DNA of 64,000 bases. Origin: Streptomyces umbrinus. Its GTDB lineage: Bacteria; Actinomycetota; Actinomycetes; Streptomycetales; Streptomycetaceae. The translations under genes were made by a program, and so were the position numbers. The notes beneath the pieces were generated by a model that did no database searches, was not told the origin of the DNA, and saw nothing but the letters and a program-made list of their open reading frames with translations. Location: contig NZ_JAUSZI010000002.1 in NCBI RefSeq assembly GCF_030817415.1, positions 9,833,501 to 9,897,500 of the forward strand. Direction: 5' to 3'. Of the stretch, positions 43,912-52,167 are shown piece by piece. The number at the start of each line of letters is the position of its first letter. Position 1 is the stretch's first letter.

Positions 43912-44322
43912 ATGAGCCGTAACCCCCGCACCACCAGGGCCCGCAGCGCGCTCACCGTGCTGGCCGGCGTCAGCATCGCCGCCGGCTGCTCGGTGCACCT
44001 GGCCGCGCGGGACACCATCGGTCGTGTCGTCGCCGTCGGCCACTTGCTGCCGGACCGCACGGGCGTGGAGGCCGCACTCCTCGTCGAGGACTCCTGGCAG
44101 GGCCGCGGACTCGGTACCCGCCTGCTGCGCTACTTGGGCCACCACGCGCTGACCGGCGGCTGGGAGACGCTCTACGGGTTCTTCCTCGCCGGCGACGAAC
44201 GGATCGACGCCATCCCGCGCCACGTACCCGCCCCTGTGGGGCGAAGGGAGGACGGCGGCGCCGTCACCGTCTCGATCCAGGTCCACGGCCTGGCGGACAG
44301 GCTGTCGGTCCGTCGACCCTGA
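43912..44322 (+). CDS. GNAT-like acetyltransferase fragment or small variant
   Basis: A 136-aa protein whose centre contains the acetyl-CoA-binding motif A of GNAT enzymes (VEDSWQGRGLGTRLLRYLGH) after the strand RVVAVGHLLPDRTGVEAALL. Usual GNATs have about 150-170 residues, with motif B after it; here only WETLYGFFLAGDERI remains before a divergent tail. It may be a reduced but functional GNAT or a decayed one. It lies under ECF41-type promoter P15, and a strong terminator follows. Confidence 0.6.
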   Translation: MSRNPRTTRARSALTVLAGVSIAAGCSVHLAARDTIGRVVAVGHLLPDRTGVEAALLVEDSWQGRGLGTRLLRYLGHHALTGGWETLYGFFLAGDERIDAIPRHVPAPVGRREDGGAVTVSIQVHGLADRLSVRRP

Positions 44323-44354
44323 CGCCCGGCCGTGCCGCGGGCGGAGACGACGAA

Positions 44355-44390
44355 GGGCCGGTGCGAGCGTCCGCTCGCACCGGCCCTTTT
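44355..44390. terminator. Bidirectional intrinsic terminator
   Basis: A perfect 15-bp stem (44355-44369 with 44372-44386, loop TC) is followed by TTTT and preceded by AA on the other side, between the GNAT-like gene and the convergent E2 gene. Confidence 0.88.
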
Positions 44391-44410
44391 CCATTCCCGG
44401 GCGCCGGAAA

Positions 44411-45604
44411 CTACACAGCGTCCTCGAAGGACCCGGACTCCAGGATCGCCCTGACCGCGGTCAGATAACGGGCCGCGTCCGCCCCGTCCACCAGCCTGTG
44501 GTCGTAGGACAGCGACAGGTGCACCAGGTGCCGGATGCCGATGACCTCGTCGTCGCCGTCGCGCACCACCGCGGGTCGCCTGACCGTGGCCCCTACGCCC
44601 AGGATCGCGGCCTGGTTCGGGGGCACGATGACGGTGTCGAACAGGGCACCGCGCGAACCGGTGTTGGAGATCGTGAACGTCGCGCCCGACACGTCGTCGG
44701 GGGTGAGGTGACCACCGCGGGCCCGCTCGGCCAGGTCGTGGACTGCCCGGGCGAGCCCGGCGACCGTCAGGTCACCGGCGTTCTTGATGACCGGGGTCAT
44801 CAGGCCGTTCTCCGTGTCGACCGCGATACCGATGTTCTCGGTGTCGAAGTAGGTGATGGTCCCCTCGGCCTCGTTGATCCTGGCGTTGACGACCGGGTGG
44901 GCCTTCAGCGCCTGGGCGGCGGCCATGATGAAGAAGGGCAGGGGGGAGAGCTTGAGGCCCTCCCGGGCCAGGAAACCGTCCTTGGCCCGATTCCGCAGCC
45001 GCATCAGCCGCGTGACGTCGGCCTCGACGGTGCTGGTCAGTTGCGCCTGCTCCTGCAGGGCCTTCTTCAGGTTGTTCCCGATGGCCTTGCGGATGCGAGT
45101 CATCGGGACCGTCCGACCGCGAAGGGTGGATGCGGCAGCCGCCGGTGCAGGCATAGGTGCGGGGGCCGGTGCGGCGGGTGCGGGGACTGCGGGCGTGTCA
45201 GGCATGATCGGCGCCGGGACCGCCTGCGGAGCCTCGGCGGGCGCGGGCGCGGGCGCAGGTGCCGGGGCAGGGGCCTGGGCAGACGCGGGCGCCGGGGCGG
45301 GCGTCGGTGTCGTGGCCACCGGGGCCGGGGCCGGGGTCGGCGTCGGCGTGGCCGCCGGGACGGCGTCCGGCGTGCCGATGACGCCGAGACGGGCGCCGAT
45401 CTCGACGGTCTCGTCCTCGGCGACGGTGATCTCCAGCAGGACGCCGGCCGCGGGGGAGGGGATCTCGGTGTCGACCTTGTCGGTGGAGACCTCCAGCAAG
45501 GGCTCGTCGGCCTCGACTCGTTCGCCGACCTGCTTCAGCCAGCGGGTCACGATGCCCTCGGTGACTGACTCACCGAGGGCCGGCAGGGTCACGGAAACCG
45601 TCAT
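44411..45604 (-). CDS. 2-oxoacid dehydrogenase E2 (dihydrolipoyl acyltransferase), one lipoyl domain
   Basis: A 397-aa E2. The N-terminal lipoyl domain has the lipoylation Lys in LEVSTDKVDTEIPSPA. An Ala/Pro-rich linker of about 90 residues follows (residues 85-170), with no clear E1/E3-binding domain apart from RGRTVPMTRIRKAIGNNL. The C-terminal catalytic domain contains YDHRLVDGADAARYL (His and Asp). Class SucB/AceF-like. ATG at 45604 with GAGGAG upstream. It follows AceE by 107 bp in the same direction. No dihydrolipoyl dehydrogenase (E3) is in the window, so a shared E3 is required. Confidence 0.88.
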   Translation of the reverse strand: MTVSVTLPALGESVTEGIVTRWLKQVGERVEADEPLLEVSTDKVDTEIPSPAAGVLLEITVAEDETVEIGARLGVIGTPDAVPAATPTPTPAPAPVATTPTPAPAPASAQAPAPAPAPAPAPAEAPQAVPAPIMPDTPAVPAPAAPAPAPMPAPAAAASTLRGRTVPMTRIRKAIGNNLKKALQEQAQLTSTVEADVTRLMRLRNRAKDGFLAREGLKLSPLPFFIMAAAQALKAHPVVNARINEAEGTITYFDTENIGIAVDTENGLMTPVIKNAGDLTVAGLARAVHDLAERARGGHLTPDDVSGATFTISNTGSRGALFDTVIVPPNQAAILGVGATVRRPAVVRDGDDEVIGIRHLVHLSLSYDHRLVDGADAARYLTAVRAILESGSFEDAV

Positions 45605-45722
45605 GATGTCGTTCAACTCCTCATGGATCGGCAGGGCGTGAGTGCCCCCCGAACCTCTTGTCCACGGATTGCGGCATGCGGCCCGTGCGGCGCATGCGGG
45701 GTCGGTCGCGGCACGCGGCCAC

Positions 45723-48410
45723 TCACCGGTCGAGGCCGTAACGTGCGCGCGCCTGAGCGACGGTCGCCGGCGGGATCACCCCGGCTCGGGCCAGCCGGTC
45801 CAGCGCGGTCACCACGATCGACTCGGCGTCCACCCGGAAGTGCCGGCGCACGTCCTCACGGGTGTCGGACAGCCCGAAACCGTCGGTGCCCAGGGAGTAG
45901 TAGTCCTGTTCGACCCACTGGCTGATCTGGTCGGGTACCTGCCGCATCCAGTCACTGACGGCCAGCACCGGCCCCGGCGCTCCGGCGAGGGCCCGGGTGA
46001 CGAACGGTGTGCCTTCCTCGCCCCGCATCCGGGCGTCGTCGGCACGCATCGCGTCCCGGCGCAGCTCAGTCCAGGACGTCACCGACCACACGTCGGCGTA
46101 CACCTGCCAGTCGGAGGCGAGCAGTTCCTGTGCCCTCAGGGCCCAGTGGATGGCCGTACCGGAGGCCAGCAGTTGCAGCCGGCGACCGTCGGTGACGGGT
46201 TCGGCGGGCCGGAACCGGTAGATGCCCCGAAGGATGCCCTCCTCGATGCCGGGGACCGCCGGCATGGCGGGCTGGACCTTGGGCTCGTTGTAGACGGTCA
46301 GGTAGTAGAAGACGTTCTCGGGCTGCTCGCCGTACATCCGGCGCAGACCGTCGCGGACGATCACCGCGATCTCGTAGGCGAATGCCGGGTCGTAGCTGAT
46401 CGCCGCGGGGTTGGTGGAGGCGAGCAGGTGCGAGTGCCCGTCCCCGTGCTGCAGGCCCTCACCGGTCATCGTCGTACGCCCGGCCGTGCCGCCGACCACG
46501 AAGCCGCGGCCCATCTGGTCGGCGAGCGCCCAGAACTGGTCACCGGTGCGCTGGAAACCGAACATGGCGTAGAAGATGTAGAACGGGATCATCGGCTCGC
46601 CGTGTGTGGCGTACGAGGTCGCCGCGGCGGTGAACTCGGCGACCGAACCGGCCTCGGTGATGCCCTCGATGAGTAGTTGCCCGGTGGTGCTCTCCTTGTA
46701 GTGGAGCAACTGGTCCGCGTCGACCGGGTCGTAGTTCTGGCCCTGCGGCGAGTAGATGCCGGCCGTGGGGAACATCGACTCCATGCCGAAGGTGCGGGCC
46801 TCGTCGGGGATGATCGGCACCCAGCGGGCCCCGCTGTGCGGGTCGCGCATCAGGTCCTTGACCAGCCGGACCAGTGCCATCGTGGTGGCGACCTCCTGAT
46901 GGCCGGACCCCTTCTCCAACTCCTCGAACGGCTTGGCGGGCGGCTCCGGCAGCGGCTTGGCGGTGACCCGGCGCAGCGGAACGGGACCGCCCAGCGCGGC
47001 CCGGCGTTCGCGCAGGTACCGCACCTCGGGCGAGTTCTCCCCGGGATGCCAGTACGGGACCTGGTCGCCGGCGAGCGCCGCGTCGGGGATGGGCAGCTCC
47101 AACAGGTCGCGCATCGCCCGGAACTGATCCATCGTGAGCTTCTTCATCTGGTGGTTGGCGTTGCGGGACTCGAACGCCGAGCCCAGAGTGTGCCCCTTCA
47201 CCGTCTGGGCGAGGACCACCGTCGGTGCGCCCCGGTGCTCCACGGCGGCCCGGTAGGCGGAGTACACCTTCAACGGCTCGTGTCCGCCCCGCGAGTTCTC
47301 GAACAGCTCGACCACCTGCGCATCGCTCAGGGAGGCGGAGAGCGCGGACAGGGCGTCACCCTGGAAGAAGTTCTTGCGTATGTAGGCGGCGTCCCGCACG
47401 GCGAGCGTCTGCATCTGCGCGTCGGGCACCTCGCCCAGTTGCCGCACCAGGTCGCCGGTGGTGTCCTGGCTCAGCAGCGGGTCCCAGGCTTCCCCCCACA
47501 GGGTCTTGACCACGTTCCAGCGCGCGCCGCGGAACCGTGCCTCCAGCTCCTGGACGATCTTCGAGTTGGACCGTACCGGCCCGTCCAGGCGCTGCAGATT
47601 GCAGTTGACGACGAACGTCAGGTTGTCCAGACCCTCGCGGGAGGCCAGCGTCAGGGCCGCCATCGACTCCGGCTCGTCCATCTCCCCGTCGCCGAGGAAC
47701 GCCCACACCCGTGAGGCCGAGGTGTCCTTGATGCCGCGGGCGTGCAGATAGCGGTTGAAGCGGGCCTGGTAGATGGCGCCGAGCGGGCCGAGCCCCATGG
47801 ACACCGTCGGGAACTCCCACAGCCACGGCAGCCGTCGGGGGTGCGGGTAGGACGGCAGGCCCTGACCGCCCGCCTCCCGCCGGAAGGCGTCCAGTTGCGC
47901 CTCGCTCAGGCGTCCTTCGAGGAAGACCCGGGCGTAGATGCCGGGGGAGGCGTGCCCTTGCAGGAAGAGCTGGTCCCCCGAGCCGTCCCCGTCCTTGCCC
48001 TGGAAGAAGTGGTTGAACCCGATCTCGTAGAGCCAGGCGGCCGAGGCGTACGTGGAGATGTGGCCGCCCAGTCCTAGCCGGGAGCCGCGGGTGACCATCG
48101 CCGCGGCGTTCCACCGGTTGAGCGCGGTGATCCTGGACTCCATCTCCAGGTCACCGTCGAACTCCGGCTGCGCCGCGGCCGGGACGGTGTTGACGTAGTC
48201 CGAGAACAGCAGCCCCGGCAGCGACGTTCCCGTCCGCGCGGCGAACTCGTGCACGCGCCGCATCAGATACACAGCCCGTTCCGGCCCGGCGTTGCGCACT
48301 ACCGCGTCGAGGGACGCCTGCCACTCGGCGGTCTCCTCGCGGTCCCGGTCGGGTAGCTGGTCGAGCTCACTGATCACAGGGGTCTCAGTGGGCCGGGACG
48401 GTTCATTCAT
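45723..48410 (-). CDS. aceE: Pyruvate dehydrogenase E1, homodimeric (AceE)
   Basis: An 895-aa protein of full length for AceE. It has the thiamine-diphosphate region [19 protein letters not shown] with [20 protein letters not shown], the N-terminal [20 protein letters not shown] and [20 protein letters not shown], and [16 protein letters not shown] at the second domain. It decarboxylates pyruvate and acetylates the lipoyl domain of E2. Its gene is followed by E2 and preceded by the NmrA-type gene (117 bp), all on the minus strand, probably one operon from P16. Streptomyces usually carries an aceE elsewhere, so this may be a second, stress-linked copy. Confidence 0.93.
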   Translation of the reverse strand: MNEPSRPTETPVISELDQLPDRDREETAEWQASLDAVVRNAGPERAVYLMRRVHEFAARTGTSLPGLLFSDYVNTVPAAAQPEFDGDLEMESRITALNRWNAAAMVTRGSRLGLGGHISTYASAAWLYEIGFNHFFQGKDGDGSGDQLFLQGHASPGIYARVFLEGRLSEAQLDAFRREAGGQGLPSYPHPRRLPWLWEFPTVSMGLGPLGAIYQARFNRYLHARGIKDTSASRVWAFLGDGEMDEPESMAALTLASREGLDNLTFVVNCNLQRLDGPVRSNSKIVQELEARFRGARWNVVKTLWGEAWDPLLSQDTTGDLVRQLGEVPDAQMQTLAVRDAAYIRKNFFQGDALSALSASLSDAQVVELFENSRGGHEPLKVYSAYRAAVEHRGAPTVVLAQTVKGHTLGSAFESRNANHQMKKLTMDQFRAMRDLLELPIPDAALAGDQVPYWHPGENSPEVRYLRERRAALGGPVPLRRVTAKPLPEPPAKPFEELEKGSGHQEVATTMALVRLVKDLMRDPHSGARWVPIIPDEARTFGMESMFPTAGIYSPQGQNYDPVDADQLLHYKESTTGQLLIEGITEAGSVAEFTAAATSYATHGEPMIPFYIFYAMFGFQRTGDQFWALADQMGRGFVVGGTAGRTTMTGEGLQHGDGHSHLLASTNPAAISYDPAFAYEIAVIVRDGLRRMYGEQPENVFYYLTVYNEPKVQPAMPAVPGIEEGILRGIYRFRPAEPVTDGRRLQLLASGTAIHWALRAQELLASDWQVYADVWSVTSWTELRRDAMRADDARMRGEEGTPFVTRALAGAPGPVLAVSDWMRQVPDQISQWVEQDYYSLGTDGFGLSDTREDVRRHFRVDAESIVVTALDRLARAGVIPPATVAQARARYGLDR

Positions 48411-48526
48411 GGCAGCCTTCCTGTCACGGCGTGAGCGCCGGCGATGTCGGACGCGGACACGGTGGGTGTCGTGGGCAGCCGACCTGGTGGGTTGCGCGGG
48501 CGACGAGGCGGCGCCGCCCGGTCACC

Positions 48527-49267
48527 TCAGCGGCTCTTGAGCCACTGGGCGAACGTGTGGTGGCCCAGGTGGGCGTCCGGCCCGGGGAGGAGGGCCCGCT
48601 CCTCGACCACGGCGCCGAAGAAGGGGGCACGCGCGTCGGCGACGACCGGGTCGGTCCGGCCCAGGGTGCCCAGCAGCGCGGCCGTGGCGTCGTCGAGGCG
48701 CACCTCCTCGGGACCGGCTGCCTCGACCACGCCGAACTCCGGCAGCCCCACCGCGACATGGGCGACCGTCGTGGCGACGTCGTCCGCCGCGACCGGCCGC
48801 AGCAGCAGGGGCGGCACGTGCACACCGTCGGACCGGGTGCCAGCCACGGCGGCGGCCGCCACCGACTCGTGGAACGGCGTGGCGCGGACCACGGAATACG
48901 GGATGGGGGTGTGCCTGACCAGGTCCTCCTGCGCGGCCTTGGCCCGGAACCAGCCCGAGCCGACCCGGTCGGCACCCACCACCGACAGCGCCACGTAGTG
49001 CCCCACGCCTGCCGCGGCGGCGGCCTTGAGGAGGTTGCTCGTCGAGGTGGTGAAGAAGTCCGTGCTGACCTGTTGGTCCCGGGAGGGCGCGTCGGTGACG
49101 TCCACGAGCACCTCGGCGGTGCGCAGCACCTGGGCGAGACCTTCCCCGGTGCTGACGTCCACTCCTTCGCCGCGGGAGATCGGCACGACCTCCACCCCGT
49201 GGTCTCGGAGCCTGGCGACGGTCCGGGAACCGATCAGGCCGGTGGCACCTGCGACGACGACTTTCAT
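48527..49267 (-). CDS. NmrA/SDR-type NAD(P)-binding protein, paralogue 2
   Basis: A 246-aa paralogue of the protein at 29551, collinear throughout: VVVAGATGLIGSRTVARLRD, TSTSNLLKAAAAAGVGHYVA, WFRAKAAQEDLV and ALLPGPDAHLGHH. ATG at 49267. Each paralogue has its own ECF41-type promoter (P16 here), a repeated pairing of this enzyme class with the regulon. It probably heads the AceE/E2 operon. Confidence 0.88.
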   Translation of the reverse strand: MKVVVAGATGLIGSRTVARLRDHGVEVVPISRGEGVDVSTGEGLAQVLRTAEVLVDVTDAPSRDQQVSTDFFTTSTSNLLKAAAAAGVGHYVALSVVGADRVGSGWFRAKAAQEDLVRHTPIPYSVVRATPFHESVAAAAVAGTRSDGVHVPPLLLRPVAADDVATTVAHVAVGLPEFGVVEAAGPEEVRLDDATAALLGTLGRTDPVVADARAPFFGAVVEERALLPGPDAHLGHHTFAQWLKSR

Positions 49268-49362
49268 CTGGGTCTCTTCCGTCAGGGGGCGTGTGACCCC
49301 GCTGGATGTCGGTGGCAGACAGTGGCGGACATTGGCGCGTGCCACCGTGCTCATCAGACCTA

Positions 49363-49389
49363 GACAGCGCACATTCGTTTCTTGTGACA
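49363..49389 (-). promoter_or_regulatory. ECF41-type promoter P16 (NmrA2-AceE-E2)
   Basis: Minus strand: TGTCACA at 49389-49383, N16, TGTC at 49366-49363; start codon 49267. Confidence 0.66.
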
Positions 49390-49436
49390 CCGCGCCCTGC
49401 CTCCCGGGTGCGGGACGTGAACCGACTGTCGTCCCT

Positions 49437-49463
49437 TGTCACAGATCCGGCCGACATCTGGTC
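49437..49463 (+). promoter_or_regulatory. ECF41-type promoter P17 (cupin 1)
   Basis: TGTCACA at 49437-49443, N16, GGTC at 49460-49463; GTG start 49556. Confidence 0.78.
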
Positions 49464-49555
49464 AGAAGGATCGAGCGGTCTTACGACCGGACATGAACCG
49501 TGTCAGCGGACGATGTGTCGCCCGTGCACGGTGGAACCACGGAAGGTGCGACCCA

Positions 49556-50014
49556 GTGTCGGAGAACTCACAGCACGACCACCACGGCCACGGTCACGGA
49601 GACGGCGGCGCGGACGGCCCCAGCTGGACCCGCGCGGCGAAGCTGCTCCAGGACGCCTCGCCGATCACGGTTCCCGAGGGCGCCTCGGCGATGACCATCC
49701 ACGTCCAGTGGGAGCCCGGTGACCCCGGCACCCCGCCGCACCGTCACTCCGGCCCGGCCTTCGGGTACGTCGTCAAGGGTGCCGTGCGCTTCGAACTCGA
49801 GGGTGAGCCCGAGCGCATCATCGAGGCTGGCGGCACCTTCTGGGAGCCGGGCGGCGACGCCATCCACTACCAGGACGGCAACGCCCTCGACGACGAGACG
49901 ACGGAGTTCGTCGTCACCATGATGTGCGCCCCCGGCAAGCCCATGCTCGAACTGGTCGAGGAGGAAGAGCTGAAGGAGCGCGCCCACCTGCGCGCCCCGA
50001 GGCCCACCGCCTGA
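49556..50014 (+). CDS. Cupin-domain protein 1
   Basis: A 152-aa single-domain cupin. His-rich N-terminus (HDHHGHGHGDGG), then the cupin motif 1 PGTPPHRHSGPAFGYVVKGA with metal-binding His residues, and motif 2 EPGGDAIHYQDGN. GTG start with GGAAGG; an ATG at 49493 is an alternative. Cupins of this size are often quercetinase-like dioxygenases or ligand-binding proteins; the His-rich head may bind metal. Confidence 0.85.
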   Translation: MSENSQHDHHGHGHGDGGADGPSWTRAAKLLQDASPITVPEGASAMTIHVQWEPGDPGTPPHRHSGPAFGYVVKGAVRFELEGEPERIIEAGGTFWEPGGDAIHYQDGNALDDETTEFVVTMMCAPGKPMLELVEEEELKERAHLRAPRPTA

Positions 50015-50037
50015 CCTCGCGGTCGGACGCGCACAGC

Positions 50038-50091
50038 GGGCCCCGTACCCGTGACACCGGTCGTCGCCGGGAGGTCACGGATACGGGGCCC
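50038..50091. terminator. 18-bp bidirectional terminator
   Basis: Positions 50038-50055 pair with 50074-50091 with one G-T wobble, between the two convergent cupin genes. Confidence 0.75.
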
Positions 50092-50109
50092 GTCCGCTGT
50101 CGGCCGCTC

Positions 50110-50604
50110 CTACTCCACGAAGTACGAGTCATGCCGGTCGAAGAACGCGGCACGCTCCTCCTCGGAGGCGTGCGCCAGTTGGGAGACCTGCTCGAAGTAC
50201 TCCTCGCGCGGGGCGCCCGGGGTGAACAGCAGCAGCATGTCGGCCGGGGCGTCGGAGTCGTTGCGGAAAGCGTGCAGCCCGCCCTGGGGCACGTGCAGGA
50301 AGTCCCCCTTGCGGGCGTCGACCCACCGCACACCGTCGAACACCCGCACCGTGCCGTCGAGGATGAAGAACGACTCCGAGATCCGCTTGTGGTAATGGGT
50401 CTTGGGGCCGCCCGCCCTGGGCCGCATCTCCACGCGGTACAGCCCGAACTCACCCCGTGTTGTGCCAGTGGTGGCCACATAGTGGAGGGCGTCCTTACCG
50501 GTACCGCTCTCACCGATGTCCGGCGGTGTGGTGGCCGGCCGGAAGACGGCGCTGACCTCACCGTCCTCTCCCCAGTACTTCTGTTCCGGGTACGGGTACG
50601 ACAT
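50110..50604 (-). CDS. Cupin-domain protein 2
   Basis: A 164-aa cupin with PKTHYHKRISESFFILDGTV (motif 1: two His, Glu, then Gly) and LHVPQGGLHAFRNDS (motif 2). The C-terminal tail FTPGAPREEYFEQ is common in Streptomyces cupins. Its start lies about 105 bp from the left end of the IS110-family element, so the element likely separated it from its native promoter; no ECF41-type site remains upstream. Confidence 0.85.
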   Translation of the reverse strand: MSYPYPEQKYWGEDGEVSAVFRPATTPPDIGESGTGKDALHYVATTGTTRGEFGLYRVEMRPRAGGPKTHYHKRISESFFILDGTVRVFDGVRWVDARKGDFLHVPQGGLHAFRNDSDAPADMLLLFTPGAPREEYFEQVSQLAHASEEERAAFFDRHDSYFVE

Positions 50605-50708
50605 GTCTGGTCCTACCTTTCAAGAGTGGTTGCTCTGGTCATTCGTAAGATCGGAGGGCCCAGGGGCTCTGGGCATGGCTGTCATGTCGGCGCCGCTGGG
50701 ATGGCTTA

Positions 50709-52056
50709 AGGAACTTGGCCACCCGGAGCCCCGCGACGACTCGACCGCCAATTGGGAGATGCGACTCCGATCGCTGCTGTAGGACAACGTCGGCGAGGTC
50801 GTCTGCGGGATCGATGAACGACGAGCTGGCGGAGGGATACGTGCCCGAGATCTGGGCCGGAGTGGACATCGGCAAGACGCACCACCACTGCGTGGTCATC
50901 GATACGGAGGGCAAGCGCCTGCTGTCCCGCCGGGTCGCGAACGACGAGAGCGAGCTCCTCGCCCTGATCAGCGATGTCCTGGAGATATCCCGGGAGGTGC
51001 TGTGGGCCGTCGACCTCAACCACGGCGGTGCCGCGCTGCTGATCGGCCTGCTGGTCAGCCACGGCCAGCCGGTCGCTTACCTCACCGGCCTGGCGGTCCA
51101 CCGGGCCTCGGCCACCTACAAGGGCGGCGAGGGAAAGACCGACGCGAAGGACGCCTTCGTCATCGCAGACCAGGCCCGCGTCCGCCGCGACCTCGGCCTG
51201 CTGCGGCCCGGCGATGAGATCGCCGTGGACCTGCGCACCCTGACCACCCGCCGCCTGGACGCGGTCTTCGACCGGACCCGGCAGATCAACCGGCTCCGGG
51301 CCCAACTGCTGGAGATCTTCCCCGCGTTGGAGCGGGCCCTGGAACTGACGAACCGGGGGCCGGTGATGCTGCTGACCGGATACCAGACCCCGGCCGGGAT
51401 CCGCCGGGCTGGAGCGAGCCGGATCGGGACCTGGCTGAAGAACCGCAAAGTCCGCGGCGCCGCCACACTGGCCAAGACGGCCGTGGAAGCCGCCCAGGCC
51501 CAACAGACCGCGCTGCCCGGCGAGAAGCTGGCCGCCGCCATGGTGGTCCGCCTCGCGAAGGGGGTGATGGCCCTCGATGAGGAGATCGCCGAGCTCGACG
51601 CCCTGATCGAGGCCCGGTTTCGCGAGCATCCGCACGCCGAAGTGATCCGCAGCCTGCCCGGCATGGGCACGAAACTCGCGGCCGAGTTCATTGCCGCCAC
51701 CGGTGGCGACATGGACGCCTTCGGCAGCTCGGACCGCCTGGCCGGCTTCGCCGGCCTGGCCCCCAGGCCGCGCGACTCCGGGCGCGTCAGTGGCAATCTG
51801 CGCCGTCCCCGGCGCTACCACCGCGGTCTGCTGAGAACCATGTACCTGTCGGCCATGGTGAGCCTTCAGTGCTGCCCTGTGTCGAAGGCGTTCTACGACC
51901 GGAAACGGAGCGAGGGCAAGGGCCACAAGCAGGCCCTGCTGGCTCTCGCACGCCGACGCCTCAATGTCCTGTGGGCGATGATCCGTGACGGAAAGCAGTT
52001 CCATGCTTCACCCCCCGTCACACTGGCGGCTTGACATCACGATTGGGAAGTTCCTT
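50709..52056 (+). mobile_element. IS110-family insertion sequence (ends approximate)
   Basis: The element contains one transposase gene and possible imperfect ends: AAGGAACTT at 50709-50717 and its complement at 52048-52056. IS110 elements lack large terminal repeats, so the limits are estimates; the true left end may lie further upstream. A non-coding stretch of about 100-170 bp precedes the transposase (50640-50813), where members of this family encode a bridge RNA. It carries a possible stem GCCCAG/CTGGGC near 50661-50678. Confidence 0.62.
50814..52034 (+). CDS. IS110-family transposase (DEDD recombinase)
   Basis: This 406-aa recombinase has an N-terminal RuvC-like domain: first Asp in AGVDIGKTHHHCVVID, Glu/Asp in VLWAVDLNHGGAALLIGLLV and DAKDAFVIADQAR. 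The C-terminal transposase_20 domain is SLPGMGTKLAAEFIAATGG, then LAGFAGLAPRPRDSG. The ATG at 50814 has a weak site; a GTG at 50841 preceded by GGAGGG is equally likely and matches the usual short N-terminus. Catalyses RNA-guided excision and insertion without target duplication in this family. Confidence 0.93.
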   Translation: MNDELAEGYVPEIWAGVDIGKTHHHCVVIDTEGKRLLSRRVANDESELLALISDVLEISREVLWAVDLNHGGAALLIGLLVSHGQPVAYLTGLAVHRASATYKGGEGKTDAKDAFVIADQARVRRDLGLLRPGDEIAVDLRTLTTRRLDAVFDRTRQINRLRAQLLEIFPALERALELTNRGPVMLLTGYQTPAGIRRAGASRIGTWLKNRKVRGAATLAKTAVEAAQAQQTALPGEKLAAAMVVRLAKGVMALDEEIAELDALIEARFREHPHAEVIRSLPGMGTKLAAEFIAATGGDMDAFGSSDRLAGFAGLAPRPRDSGRVSGNLRRPRRYHRGLLRTMYLSAMVSLQCCPVSKAFYDRKRSEGKGHKQALLALARRRLNVLWAMIRDGKQFHASPPVTLAA

Positions 52057-52167
52057 TCCTGTGGCCGGCGCGCTGTGACGGGCCGGCGCGGACCACCGCA
52101 ACAGCGGTCCTTTGAGCTACGAGACCGGTGAGCCCGCGGCGGTGTGAGTGCCGAGGCTGCGGTCGTG

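Noticed and set aside
44498..45641. Two plus-strand frames over the E2 gene (one Gly/Arg-rich, one Gly/Ala-rich)
   Set aside because: They mirror the Ala/Pro linker of E2 and lack any family motif.
48422..48448. TGTCACG-N16-TGTC on the plus strand
   Set aside because: The match is good, but it reads antisense into the NmrA paralogue with no gene in that direction; probably chance or an antisense promoter.
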